Shown: piece by piece, positions 1 through 8,448 of the stretch
Layout: the number at the start of each line of letters is the position of its first letter
How positions within the stretch are numbered: the first letter of the stretch is position 1
Assembly: GCF_000747665.1 (NCBI RefSeq)
Contig: NZ_BBKT01000011.1
Span: forward strand, 1 to 35,456
Reading direction: 5' to 3'
Length of the DNA stretch: 35,456 nt
DNA from: Thermoanaerobacterium saccharolyticum
GTDB taxonomy: Bacteria; Bacillota; Thermoanaerobacteria; Thermoanaerobacterales; Thermoanaerobacteraceae
Notes under the pieces: model-generated
The model's database searches: none
The model's input: only the letters and a program-made list of their open reading frames with translations
What the model was told of the DNA's origin: nothing
Program-made: the position numbers and the translations under genes

Positions 1-620
1 GTGATTAATACGGTTGCCACTGCAGGTCTTATTAATGGAAAAATAATTTTAAAAAATACTTGAAAATAGTTTGCACCATCTATTATTGCAGACTCATCCA
101 ATGATACAGATATGTTCTCCATAAACTGTAGAAAAATGTATATGGATACAATATCTGTACCGCAATATAGAATTATTGGAGCAAGTCTTGTATTAAATAA
201 TCCTAAAGCGTTTATAATCTGAAACGTCGCAACCTGCGTAGAAATCATAGGAATCATTGTTGCAACCAAAAATAGGGCATTTGCAACTTTGCTGATTTTA
301 GACTTAAAACGGCTAAACACAAAAGCAGACATTGAACCTGTAAGGACAGAACCAGCCAATGAAAAAATTAATATAATTATTGTGTTTTTAAATCCTGTCA
401 GCATGTGTCCTTCAGTAAACGCCGCCACAAAATTTTTGAAGTTCAAAAAATTTGAAGGTAATGTCAATACACCTGTAGAAGCATATTCAGCATTAGTTTT
501 AAATGCCGCAAAAAAAACTACTAATACAGGCACTATAAATACAAAAAGTAACAATATTAGTATAGCATATTTCAATGTAATTAAAATAATATCTTTAATG
601 TTCATTTTTCTCATAATCAT
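1..620 (-). CDS. ABC sugar transporter permease, MalG-like (partial, 3' end off window)
   Basis: Second membrane permease of a CUT1-type carbohydrate ABC importer. About 206 codons are present; the gene continues past the left edge. The N-terminus (MIMRKMNIKD) is followed by a hydrophobic first membrane segment. An EAA-like cytoplasmic loop, DESAIIDGANYFQVF, is visible near position 100; this loop docks on the ATPase in the family. The ATG at 620 lies 3 nt after the stop of the upstream MalF-like permease, and GAGGGG within the end of that gene serves as ribosome binding site, so the two are translationally coupled. The context (binding protein, two permeases, mannanase) suggests uptake of manno-oligosaccharides. 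The substrate is inferred from neighbours only. No ATPase gene is in the window, as is common for CUT1 systems that share an MsmK-type ATPase. Confidence 0.9.
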   Translation of the reverse strand, partial: MIMRKMNIKDIILITLKYAILILLLFVFIVPVLVVFFAAFKTNAEYASTGVLTLPSNFLNFKNFVAAFTEGHMLTGFKNTIIILIFSLAGSVLTGSMSAFVFSRFKSKISKVANALFLVATMIPMISTQVATFQIINALGLFNTRLAPIILYCGTDIVSIYIFLQFMENISVSLDESAIIDGANYFQVFFKIIFPLIRPAVATVLI

Positions 621-623
621 GTT

Positions 624-1532
624 TTACGCACCCCTCGATTGTAAAGCAACTCTTTGAATAGCAAAAACCAAAATGCTTATTATAAGCAGGATAACAGCTA
701 AGGCAGATGCTAATCCAACTCTGTAGTTTTGGAACGCAAAATTGACTGTTTGAATTACAAATGTCATACTGCCATTTCCTCCACCTGTCATTATATAAGG
801 AATTTCAAAAGCAGCCAATGAACCGGTCACTGAAAGAAATACTAATAATTTTAATATCGTTGATATTCCAGGTATTATAATATGAATAAATTGTTGAAAT
901 CTATTGGCACCGTCAACCTCTGCAGCTTCAATTATGTCTGTAGGAATCGACTGCATTGCTGCCGAAAACATTACAATATCATATCCTATATATCGCCACA
1001 CTGAAACAAATGCCAGTGATACATTTATAAGATGTGGATCCTGAAGCCAAAAATGTATATATCGCCCTAATCCTAGCAATTTTAAAATCGTATCAAGTGT
1101 AGAACCTGGCTGAAAGAAAAATATAAATATAAAACTTATTGCGACGCTATTGATTAAAGAAGGAAAGAAGTAAACTCCTTTAAATAAATTTGCAAATCTG
1201 CATCTAAAGCTAATTAAGTATGAAATACATACTGCTAAAGCAATCTGTATAAAAGCAGCTATAATATAATACAAGCTGACAATAAAAGGTCTGAAATAAT
1301 CTGGACTGCTAAATATTAATTTATAATTACTTAAACCAATAAAATTTTTCGTAGGGCTTATGCCATCCCAATCGGTAAAGCTGTAACCAAACATAAATAT
1401 TGATGGAACATAAGTAAATAATATAAGCAACAATACAGGTACAAATAAAAATGTAACAGAAATAAGGATTTTCTGTTGTTTATATGTGAGTGATGATATG
1501 CTAAATCTCTTTTTATTTACATCAACTTCCAT
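624..1532 (-). CDS. ABC sugar transporter permease, MalF-like
   Basis: First permease of the CUT1 carbohydrate ABC importer, 302 aa, a usual length for the family. About six membrane helices are visible: a long hydrophobic stretch near residues 24-48, then alternating segments to the C-terminus. The EAA loop (EAAEVDGANRFQQFIHIIIPG) sits near residue 205 and is the ATPase contact site in the family. The start MEVDVNKK has GAGGGTG upstream. The gene follows the solute-binding protein gene after a gap of about 124 bp that holds a large RNA hairpin. It is followed by the MalG-like permease after 3 nt. The pair should form the membrane channel. Substrate not shown by sequence; manno-oligosaccharides inferred from the mannanase upstream. 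Confidence 0.93.
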   Translation of the reverse strand: MEVDVNKKRFSISSLTYKQQKILISVTFLFVPVLLLILFTYVPSIFMFGYSFTDWDGISPTKNFIGLSNYKLIFSSPDYFRPFIVSLYYIIAAFIQIALAVCISYLISFRCRFANLFKGVYFFPSLINSVAISFIFIFFFQPGSTLDTILKLLGLGRYIHFWLQDPHLINVSLAFVSVWRYIGYDIVMFSAAMQSIPTDIIEAAEVDGANRFQQFIHIIIPGISTILKLLVFLSVTGSLAAFEIPYIMTGGGNGSMTFVIQTVNFAFQNYRVGLASALAVILLIISILVFAIQRVALQSRGA

Positions 1533-1586
1533 AATTTCACCCTCTCAGTTTTAATGCACGATTGTTATTTATCGTTTAATAAATAA

Positions 1587-1649
1587 ATGGTTTAGATTAT
1601 GCTTTATGCAAATGAATAAGTTAAACATAAAGCATAATTTCTAAACCAT
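1587..1649 (-). promoter_or_regulatory. Large intercistronic stem-loop between binding protein and permease genes
   Basis: Arms 1587-1608 and 1626-1649 are complementary: 13 bp next to the loop, a two-base bulge, then 9 bp, around a 17-nt loop. The hairpin begins about 8 nt past the stop codon of the binding protein gene and no T-run follows it. It therefore looks like an mRNA-stabilising or partial-termination element rather than a full terminator. Such elements commonly raise binding protein expression relative to the permeases, as in malE-malF of enterics. Confidence 0.75.
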
Positions 1650-1656
1650 ATTTCAT

Positions 1657-2958
1657 TTACTTTTTGACAGCATTAACGCCCTGTGCCCATTTTGAATTTA
1701 GTTCTGACATATATTGATCAAATGTCTCATTACTTACACCTAATCCAATCTCTATGATTTTCTTTATCCACTTGCCATCATTTAAATTAATCAAAGAAGT
1801 TTTCTGAACTGTATCTAAATCTTGTGCTTGTTGCGTTGTACCAGGTTTTGCTTCGACTAATTCAACATCCGTAGCACCGTTTAAATAATCAGGTAATTTT
1901 GCACCTACAATAGGTGAAAACATATTAGAATCTTGTGGGTATTTTGTTATAAAGAATTTCAAAAACTCTTTTGCCAATGCTATATTTTTGCTGTGAACAT
2001 TTACTCCCATACCATAATCAGGTCCAACCTGAACTATCGCTTTGCCATCGTGGCGAACTGGAACAGGCATGTACTTTATATCCTCAGGTGTCTTTGATTT
2101 CGCTTGAATCTGCCCTATTGCCCATGTGCCTAAACACATAACCGCAATCTTACCATCTGCCATAGCTTGTTTAGACCATTCCCAATCTGATGTCATAGGG
2201 TCTTGTTCTACTAATTTATTCTTTACTGCTTCATAGAGAAGATCTAATGAAGTATACGTTGCGGTACCTTTTGTAAATTCATTTGGATTATAAATCATCT
2301 TATTCATATAATCCGGATCACCAGATATACCGATCTGTAATGCATTTGAAAAGTTTGTCAAAGCCCATTCAGATGTGTAATTTGTATAATATGGGATAGC
2401 ATCTGTCTTTTCCTTTATTGCCTTTAGCATATTGATGTATTCATCAGGTGTTGTTGGAAGGCTTGTTACACCGGCATCTTTTAAAACCTTTGCATTGTAT
2501 ACAAAACCTGTCGCATTCGCACCTGTAGGAATGCCATAAATTGTACCATCTACGTCAAAATTGTCAAGGTAATTATAAGTTTTTGACAATTCATCTTTAG
2601 TTCCAAGAGGCGCAAAGAAATCTTTATACTTGTCCTTTGTAATATTAGCAGGAATCATTAAGACATCGCCATAATTACCTGTAGACATTCTTGTGGAAAT
2701 TGCATTTTGATAATCATTTAGATTCTCAAACTTTATTGTGGTCCCAGGATGCAATTTTTCGAACTCATCAGCATATTTGTTAAATGTATCTGTCATATCA
2801 GTCCTGTGTGTCAATACAGTAATAGTCCCTTTTAGCTCATTATTTGAACTGCTTGTCTTATTGCTATTGCTGTTATTGTTTGAATTGCCACACCCTGCTA
2901 GTGAAGTAGATATTACCGCGGTAGCCAGCAGCAATGACAACACTTTTTTTGCTTTCAT
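1657..2958 (-). CDS. ABC transporter extracellular sugar-binding lipoprotein (CUT1 family)
   Basis: Solute receptor of the sugar ABC importer, 433 aa from the chosen start MKAKKVLS. That ATG (2958) has GGAGGG 7 nt upstream; an in-frame ATG at 3003 lacks a good ribosome binding site. The lipoprotein signal is clear: hydrophobic segment, then lipobox SLAGC, cleaved before the Cys near residue 24. A Ser/Asn-rich linker follows, then a family 1 binding protein fold (TITVLTHRTDMTD at the start of the mature domain, SDWEWSKQAMADGKIAVMCLG in the hinge/second lobe). It is first in the transporter operon, with a roughly 390-nt leader from a promoter whose upstream element is shared with the mannanase. 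Manno-oligosaccharide binding is inferred from context and shared regulation, not from residues. Confidence 0.93.
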   Translation of the reverse strand: MKAKKVLSLLLATAVISTSLAGCGNSNNNSNSNKTSSSNNELKGTITVLTHRTDMTDTFNKYADEFEKLHPGTTIKFENLNDYQNAISTRMSTGNYGDVLMIPANITKDKYKDFFAPLGTKDELSKTYNYLDNFDVDGTIYGIPTGANATGFVYNAKVLKDAGVTSLPTTPDEYINMLKAIKEKTDAIPYYTNYTSEWALTNFSNALQIGISGDPDYMNKMIYNPNEFTKGTATYTSLDLLYEAVKNKLVEQDPMTSDWEWSKQAMADGKIAVMCLGTWAIGQIQAKSKTPEDIKYMPVPVRHDGKAIVQVGPDYGMGVNVHSKNIALAKEFLKFFITKYPQDSNMFSPIVGAKLPDYLNGATDVELVEAKPGTTQQAQDLDTVQKTSLINLNDGKWIKKIIEIGLGVSNETFDQYMSELNSKWAQGVNAVKK

Positions 2959-2994
2959 AGCCGTCCCTCCTACAAAATTTATTTTTAGATTGGG

Positions 2995-3083
2995 TTTGAA
3001 CATAGTTCAAATGTTTACATAAACTATCTTCTCAATCCTCCTTTGCTTAATAAAATTTTATAAAAAGGTTTATACCACCTTTT
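2995..3083. promoter_or_regulatory. Cluster of palindromes in the leader of the binding-protein gene
   Basis: Three inverted repeats lie 35-125 bp before the binding protein start. They are TTTGAAC-ATA-GTTCAAA (2995-3011), GTTTA-CA-TAAAC (3013-3024) and AAAAGGT-N7-ACCTTTT (3063-3083). The first two resemble the size and symmetry of dimeric repressor operators; all could instead fold in the leader RNA. No regulator gene is in the window. Confidence 0.45.
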
Positions 3084-3290
3084 ATACAAATTTTTAAATA
3101 CATAAAAGCAAAAAATATTAAATATATTCCTTTAATATCTATTTAAAAGTAACACAAAAATTGTAATATTATTTAACCACTTACTTTTACAATTTACAAC
3201 ATTATACGCAATCAATTATTATAAGTTTAAAAATCATATATTATTCACCTTATTAGCTTCACATAATTGTCTCTTTTCTTTGAATATTGT

Positions 3291-3300
3291 AAAGTTACTT
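3291..3300. promoter_or_regulatory. AAAGTTACTT element shared with the mannanase leader
   Basis: The ten bases AAAGTTACTT occur here and again at 8091-8100. In both places they lie about 50 nt downstream of the predicted transcription start (58 and 56 nt from the -10 box). The core AAGTNACTT is nearly palindromic. It may be a second shared regulatory site of the two transcripts. Chance recurrence in AT-rich DNA cannot be excluded. Confidence 0.35.
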
Positions 3301-3357
3301 CATATTTAATTATCACAATATCGATGCAATTTAGACTTAATTTTTAACCTTAATTAA

Positions 3358-3416
3358 AGTATAAAATAACTATAGCAAAATGTCAATACAAAATTTTTAT
3401 TTTCATTTATTTACAT
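3358..3416 (-). promoter_or_regulatory. Promoter of the sugar transporter operon with upstream ATGWAAAT direct repeats
   Basis: Read on the minus strand: ATGTAAATAAATGAAAAT (3416-3399), 10 nt, then TATTGACA containing a consensus -35 TTGACA (3386-3381), a 17-bp spacer, and -10 TATACT (3363-3358). The upstream 18-mer is two direct repeats, ATGTAAAT and ATGAAAAT, at a 10-bp period. The same arrangement at the same spacing precedes the mannanase gene (8156-8214). Expected start of transcription is near 3351, giving a leader of about 390 nt. The rest of the 2959-3612 intergenic region is AT-rich with no credible gene. Confidence 0.75.
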
Positions 3417-3568
3417 GTATTCTTAATTTTTAACGTATACAATTAGCTATTAAAATTATTTAACTGTTATTCCGATTTAATTTATAGTTACAAATTTTAT
3501 TTTATAATCTAATTTTATATCTCTTGTATTGTAATTTTTATAGAAGTAATGTTTGAATAATTGTAAAT

Positions 3569-3598
3569 AAAGGAGGATTAGTCGCGTAACCCTCCTTT
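3569..3598 (-). terminator. Terminator after the mannanase gene
   Basis: AAAGGAGG (3569-3576) pairs with CCTCCTTT (3591-3598) around a 14-nt loop, about 15 nt past the mannanase stop. On the minus strand the stem ends in CCTCCTTTATTT, a short T-rich tail. It separates the mannanase transcript from the transporter promoter. Confidence 0.6.
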
Positions 3599-3612
3599 TA
3601 ATTCAAAAGCTT

Positions 3613-6600
3613 TTAATTTGATAATACAACATTATCTAAATAAACATTGCTGTTTCCAGTTTGTCCACTATCAGGTACAATCTTCACGCCTATTGACTGC
3701 ACATTTTCAAGGTTATTTATCTTTGATGGATCTAGATCAATTGATAGAGTTGTAAATCCACCACTATTAATTGGCTGCCAACCACTATCATACCATGTCC
3801 AGCTAGATCCTGTTTTTATATAAAGCGTTGCAGTCGCAGTACCATTTGATAATTTAACATCGATACTTATCTTTTTAACTGCAGACAAATCAATTGCCTG
3901 TACCTTATCAATTTCAAAACCATCTGTCTTGCTTAAATCAAAATTAGATGTAAGTGAATGTGTGCCACTACTTGCAAAATCAGTTGTTATACTTGTTGCT
4001 GTCGCATTTGCATTATTTTGATCAACAGTCCAGCCATCTGTCCCATCCTCAAAATCATACAACACACCAGGCTGAGCAGGAGTACTGTTAGATCCAGAAC
4101 CACCATTAGGTACTCCGCCGGTACCATCATTTATAGCTCGTATGCCATCAAAGTAAAGCGTTCCACTTTTTGAGCCTCCAGCATCATTAATGTATATAGA
4201 AAGCTCTTGAACATTTTTAAGATCTTCTTTTGTTATGACTTTACCTTGATCCTGTGTATCCCATGGTGCAACCGTAAAACTGTTAAACCCAATTTCTTCC
4301 CAACGCGGTGTACTATCTGAAAGAGACGGATATGCCTCGTAATAAATTCCATTTACTTTTATTTGAATTACTAATTTCTGATTGCTTCCATCTGGCACTA
4401 GATAAAACTTCAATTTATTATATCCCGACCAATCAACACCACCTAAAGTCTTTGTAACTCCTGCATATCCAGAGCTACCCAACTTATAATCGACTTTCAT
4501 AGCATACATACCATCTGCTGCATTATCGTTAGTAAGCGAAACTGAAATATCATCTCCCGATGCCTTAATCCATTTCGACTGCAATGCAGCATCATTTCCC
4601 TGATATGATTCAAAATCATCGACCAAAGATGGATCAGTAGGCATTTCTACAAATGCATTTATCAGTTGAATATTGTCAACATATATTTCTCCTGTACCAT
4701 CAAAGTTTAATCCATTTCCTACTACTGATATGGCAAGCCCTTTAGCCGATGATACCTTTGAACTGTCTAAATCAATTGTAACTGGGAAATAAGCATATTG
4801 TATGCCATCAATACTTTCTGTCCTCAAATCTGTAATTTTCTTCTCCGTAGTAGTCATTCCATATTTCGTATCCCAATCGTCTGGCAACATTGCAATCCCA
4901 CGCACAGTTGCATCAGGATTAGCACTTGCTGCTGTTGCCGGAATCAAGACATCAAATTTAACACGATTCACATATGGCAATACATCATCTATATTAGTCA
5001 ATTGCAATTTCAATTCTTGCCATGAATCTGCATAAGTCATCCCAGTAACAGTCATTTCGAGTTTTCCATCACCAGCTAATACTGTATGTCCTATATTCAA
5101 ACTCATAGATTCAGGATAAGTACCATTATTTTGAATGCCTTCTATATTTGTATCAAAAGTATAATCTTTAACCAATATCTCAGGAACTTTTACAAAAACA
5201 TTGACAGACTGTTCAAATTCGATACTACCACCATTATATGCGATAACTGTAATCTTTGCTGTTTTACCATTGTCTTGATAAGAAGGAGACCAATCTTGAG
5301 AATAATATCCATCCTGATCTAATGTCATTGGTATTTCTTCATTTGAGTCATTAACTTTATATACAACTTTTGTTGGTGTGTCATTCAATATTCGCACTCT
5401 AATCTTTGTTGTATTAGTCGTTATTTCTGAATTGTCAGTTGGCGTAACAATATGCATAAATGACTTACCCGGATTAACAACGACATCTGTAGTTAAATTT
5501 GCCCCTTTTATATCATTAAGAAATGCAGTATAAGGATCTTGATAAAATTTTATAAAATCGGGCAACAATTCATGATCTCCCAAATTTGGTGCGTTTTTAT
5601 ATGGAACAAATAAATTACCATTCAATCCAAAATTAGCCCATGTCAACATATATGCAATACGCCTTGCATTGCTGTTAGATTTAATGGCATTTAAAACGTC
5701 AGTAAACCAGCTAAGATCACCATTTCCTGTCACTTTCATCCCTTGCGGGCTATAACCAAATTCCGACAAAGTCGCAATCTTTCCTTTGCTATCAGCCAAC
5801 TTTGAGATCATAGATAAGTCATTAACTAAACTACTTAAAAATTGTTTCGTTCCTGGATTATCTATGTTATCGTACTGATCCATTCCAAGAACATCTACAT
5901 AATTATCACCAGGGTAAGTCGCTAAATAATTCTCTTCATTGCCGTTAAAAGGACCATTAGGAGAATAAACATACAATATGTTATGAACTCCTTTTTTATC
6001 TCTCAAATATTCAACTGTATACCTATATAGTTCAATATATTGGCTTGGCGTCGTAGTCTTTGCTCCCCACCAAAACCAACCACCATTTTGCTCATGGAAT
6101 GGCCTAAACAAAATCGGTATCAAATTTCCATTATCATCTTTTAGATTGTTTGCAAAAAGAGCTATGTTATCTAAAAATTCATTAAATTTGCTGTTGTATT
6201 CGCCACCAGGGAGTATTTTATCTACAACATCATCAGAAACATCATTGAAACTGCCACCTGTAACAAAATTAGGCATATGAGCACTTAGAGTGAAAATTCC
6301 ACCCATCTCATGAATTTTTTTAACAGCTGCTATTAAATTTTCACGGCTTTTTACCGGATCATTTGGAACACCTGGTTTTTCTTTTCCTTCTAAGCTCAAA
6401 GTATCCCATCCAAAAACAGCTGGAAAATCGCCAACATCGTTCTTTACATCTGACTGCAATTCATTTGAACCAGAAGTTATTGTAATGCCTTCATCAGTAT
6501 CATGTTGATGTCCAAATAACACTTCTTTGCCACGTATATCATTTAAATAAACAAAAAGTTCCTTTGTCTCTGTAGTTGCATTGGGATCTACTAAATTAAT

Positions 6601-7845
6601 CTCTTTTATTGTAGAACCATTATTACTATTATTTTGGCTATTATTATTTTCAGAACCGAGATTCAACAATCCCTTCTCTAGAATTTTCCCATTCAAAAAA
6701 ACATTTTCTGCCTCAATATTTGCTTTTTTTATTGTGCCATAGCCATTTATAATAGTTCCATTTGCTCCACTATTAACATTTATTTCAGAAACAGTTGCTT
6801 CTCTACCAATGTTAATTGCAATATAGGTGTTTATTTCAATAGTACCAATATCAGATTTGTCATTTAAATCAATTAATGATTCACTATTAACTGCAACATT
6901 TCCAACCTTGTTATCTCCGCTCAAAACCACATGCACTTTTCCATCTAAACGATTAACAACAATTTCACTAATGTTGCAATTATTAATATAGATTGAATTC
7001 TCTCCACCGCCAGATATATAAACTGTTCCATCAACAGTTACATTATCAATAGTTGCTTCTCCATTTCCTATACCTGATGCAAGATATAAATTCCCTTCTA
7101 TTACAGTATTTTTCAGTGTTACACCGTCATGGTTGATTATAACATTCCCATTAAAAGTTTTACCTTCATAATTGCCAGTTGTATTGTAATAACCAGTTAT
7201 TAAACTGTCAAGTAGCGCACAAAACTCTGCACGCGTAATAGTCTTCTTAGGTTTAAATGTACCATCCTCATATCCTGATATTATTCCACTAAGAGCATTT
7301 ACAGCGCCTTTTGCATAGTCGCTAATTTGCGAAGCATCTTTAAATTTAATTGCACTTGAAGAATTTTCTGGATTGTCTTTATTAAAGATATTTGCTAACA
7401 GTGTAATTGCGTCTTCACGTGTTATATTGGCATCGGCTTTTGAAATATTATTAGGAAATCCAGAGTAGTATCCAGCATATCTTGCTATAAGCAATTGGTC
7501 TGCATACCATGCACCTGGTTTAACATCAGAAAATTGATGTTCAGATTTGGCAGAAAAACCAAAAACCCGATTTAAAATTGATACGGCTTCTGCACGAGTA
7601 ATTTCTTTTTGAGGTTTAAATGTCCCATCGGAATATCCATTTATTATTCCATAGTTCTTTAAATTTTCTATACTATTCTTTGCCCAATTATCTCTTATGT
7701 CACTGAATGCAAAACTATTTAAATTTGATACCACAGCCTCCGAAGTAGCAGCATATGAATTTGAAAAGAAATTATAGGGAATAGCAGAAACTATTAATAA
7801 AACAGATAAAATTGCAGCGATAAACTTGCGAATAATACTCATCAT
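3613..7845 (-). CDS. S-layer-anchored multidomain GH26 endo-beta-mannanase
   Basis: Secreted enzyme that cuts beta-1,4-mannan at the cell surface; 1410 aa from the start used. Domains in order: signal peptide (about 1-32); three SLH domains (about 46-90, 105-152, 168-215), which anchor it to the cell wall/S-layer; a region rich in short beta-strand repeats (about 228-390); a Ser/Asn linker; GH26 catalytic domain (about 415-775); an Ig-like domain (about 790-888); a CBM27-like module (about 890-1066); a CBM23/CBM11-like module (about 1072-1240); a Gly/Ser/Pro linker; and a further CBM-like module (about 1260-1410). The GH26 acid/base is E585 in RPFHEQNGGWFWWG; the nucleophile is E695 in ATLSEFGYSPQG. 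The start ATG (7845) has GGAGG 5 nt upstream; a second ATG follows directly. An in-frame upstream ATG at 7950 also has a good ribosome binding site and would add 35 residues. CBM family labels are by resemblance only. Confidence 0.93.
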   Translation of the reverse strand: MMSIIRKFIAAILSVLLIVSAIPYNFFSNSYAATSEAVVSNLNSFAFSDIRDNWAKNSIENLKNYGIINGYSDGTFKPQKEITRAEAVSILNRVFGFSAKSEHQFSDVKPGAWYADQLLIARYAGYYSGFPNNISKADANITREDAITLLANIFNKDNPENSSSAIKFKDASQISDYAKGAVNALSGIISGYEDGTFKPKKTITRAEFCALLDSLITGYYNTTGNYEGKTFNGNVIINHDGVTLKNTVIEGNLYLASGIGNGEATIDNVTVDGTVYISGGGENSIYINNCNISEIVVNRLDGKVHVVLSGDNKVGNVAVNSESLIDLNDKSDIGTIEINTYIAINIGREATVSEINVNSGANGTIINGYGTIKKANIEAENVFLNGKILEKGLLNLGSENNNSQNNSNNGSTIKEINLVDPNATTETKELFVYLNDIRGKEVLFGHQHDTDEGITITSGSNELQSDVKNDVGDFPAVFGWDTLSLEGKEKPGVPNDPVKSRENLIAAVKKIHEMGGIFTLSAHMPNFVTGGSFNDVSDDVVDKILPGGEYNSKFNEFLDNIALFANNLKDDNGNLIPILFRPFHEQNGGWFWWGAKTTTPSQYIELYRYTVEYLRDKKGVHNILYVYSPNGPFNGNEENYLATYPGDNYVDVLGMDQYDNIDNPGTKQFLSSLVNDLSMISKLADSKGKIATLSEFGYSPQGMKVTGNGDLSWFTDVLNAIKSNSNARRIAYMLTWANFGLNGNLFVPYKNAPNLGDHELLPDFIKFYQDPYTAFLNDIKGANLTTDVVVNPGKSFMHIVTPTDNSEITTNTTKIRVRILNDTPTKVVYKVNDSNEEIPMTLDQDGYYSQDWSPSYQDNGKTAKITVIAYNGGSIEFEQSVNVFVKVPEILVKDYTFDTNIEGIQNNGTYPESMSLNIGHTVLAGDGKLEMTVTGMTYADSWQELKLQLTNIDDVLPYVNRVKFDVLIPATAASANPDATVRGIAMLPDDWDTKYGMTTTEKKITDLRTESIDGIQYAYFPVTIDLDSSKVSSAKGLAISVVGNGLNFDGTGEIYVDNIQLINAFVEMPTDPSLVDDFESYQGNDAALQSKWIKASGDDISVSLTNDNAADGMYAMKVDYKLGSSGYAGVTKTLGGVDWSGYNKLKFYLVPDGSNQKLVIQIKVNGIYYEAYPSLSDSTPRWEEIGFNSFTVAPWDTQDQGKVITKEDLKNVQELSIYINDAGGSKSGTLYFDGIRAINDGTGGVPNGGSGSNSTPAQPGVLYDFEDGTDGWTVDQNNANATATSITTDFASSGTHSLTSNFDLSKTDGFEIDKVQAIDLSAVKKISIDVKLSNGTATATLYIKTGSSWTWYDSGWQPINSGGFTTLSIDLDPSKINNLENVQSIGVKIVPDSGQTGNSNVYLDNVVLSN

Positions 7846-8090
7846 AAATCCCTCCAAACAACAAATGTTTTTTATAGTTTTTCTACAGAAATAAATAATA
7901 AAAGCTTTTCTTTCCTCCTTTCTATGTTTTAAACTTAAAATAACCCTCATTTATCACTCCTTCCTATTCTATATTTATATATATTAACAAGTAGATAATT
8001 TAAACAGAGTTTTGAAGTTTTAAAATTGAAAAGACACATTGATATATTAATAATCGCATTTTTAGTAAATTTACATTTATAACGCTACAA

Positions 8091-8100
8091 AAAGTTACTT
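8091..8100. promoter_or_regulatory. AAAGTTACTT element in the mannanase leader (second copy)
   Basis: Same ten bases and same relative position (about 50 nt after the predicted transcription start) as the copy at 3291-3300 in the transporter leader. Weak on its own; of interest because the promoters are also matched. Confidence 0.35.
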
Positions 8101-8155
8101 ATGATTATTTTTAACTCAATAAATTATATTAAATCTATTTATTAACTTACATTTT

Positions 8156-8214
8156 AGTATAGGATATTTATGTATAATTGTCAATAATATTATCTGATTT
8201 TCATTTATTTACAT
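8156..8214 (-). promoter_or_regulatory. Mannanase promoter with the same upstream element as the transporter promoter
   Basis: On the minus strand: ATGTAAATAAATGAAAAT (8214-8197), 10 nt, TATTGACA with -35 TTGACA (8184-8179), 17-bp spacer, -10 TATACT (8161-8156). All elements and spacings match the promoter at 3358-3416. Here a third related half-site, ACGTAAAT, lies 10 bp further upstream, making three repeats in helical phase. Predicted start of transcription is near 8149, a leader of about 300 nt. The remaining 7951-8386 sequence holds no credible gene. Confidence 0.75.
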
Positions 8215-8386
8215 CAATTTACGTATATTACATGTATATATTGTTTTAATTTTCGTTATTTGCGGATTAAATAAGGTTATTTTTGTTGTAAAATATTATA
8301 AAAATGAATATGATGATAATTTGCACATATTTTGTGTAGTTCCTGTTAACAAAATATTAGCAGGCTTTATAAGGAAATTTTTCTGC

Positions 8387-8415
8387 TTGACTCCCAATCA
8401 AAATAATGTTAGAGT
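8387..8415 (+). promoter_or_regulatory. Promoter of the nitronate monooxygenase-like gene
   Basis: TTGACT (8387-8392), 17-bp spacer, TAGAGT (8410-8415; four of six matches to TATAAT). It is followed by an AGGAGG ribosome binding site at 8435-8440. Confidence 0.5.
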
Positions 8416-8448
8416 AGCCTTATAGAATTATATGAGGAGGAATTTGCG

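Noticed and set aside
289..657. A 122-codon plus-strand open frame at the left end
   Set aside because: It is antisense to the MalG-like permease, whose start, EAA loop and coupling to the upstream permease are convincing.
8215..8386. Riboswitch or small RNA in the AT-rich divergent region
   Set aside because: No conserved riboswitch core, T-box or strong hairpin could be recognised; only the promoter elements stand out.
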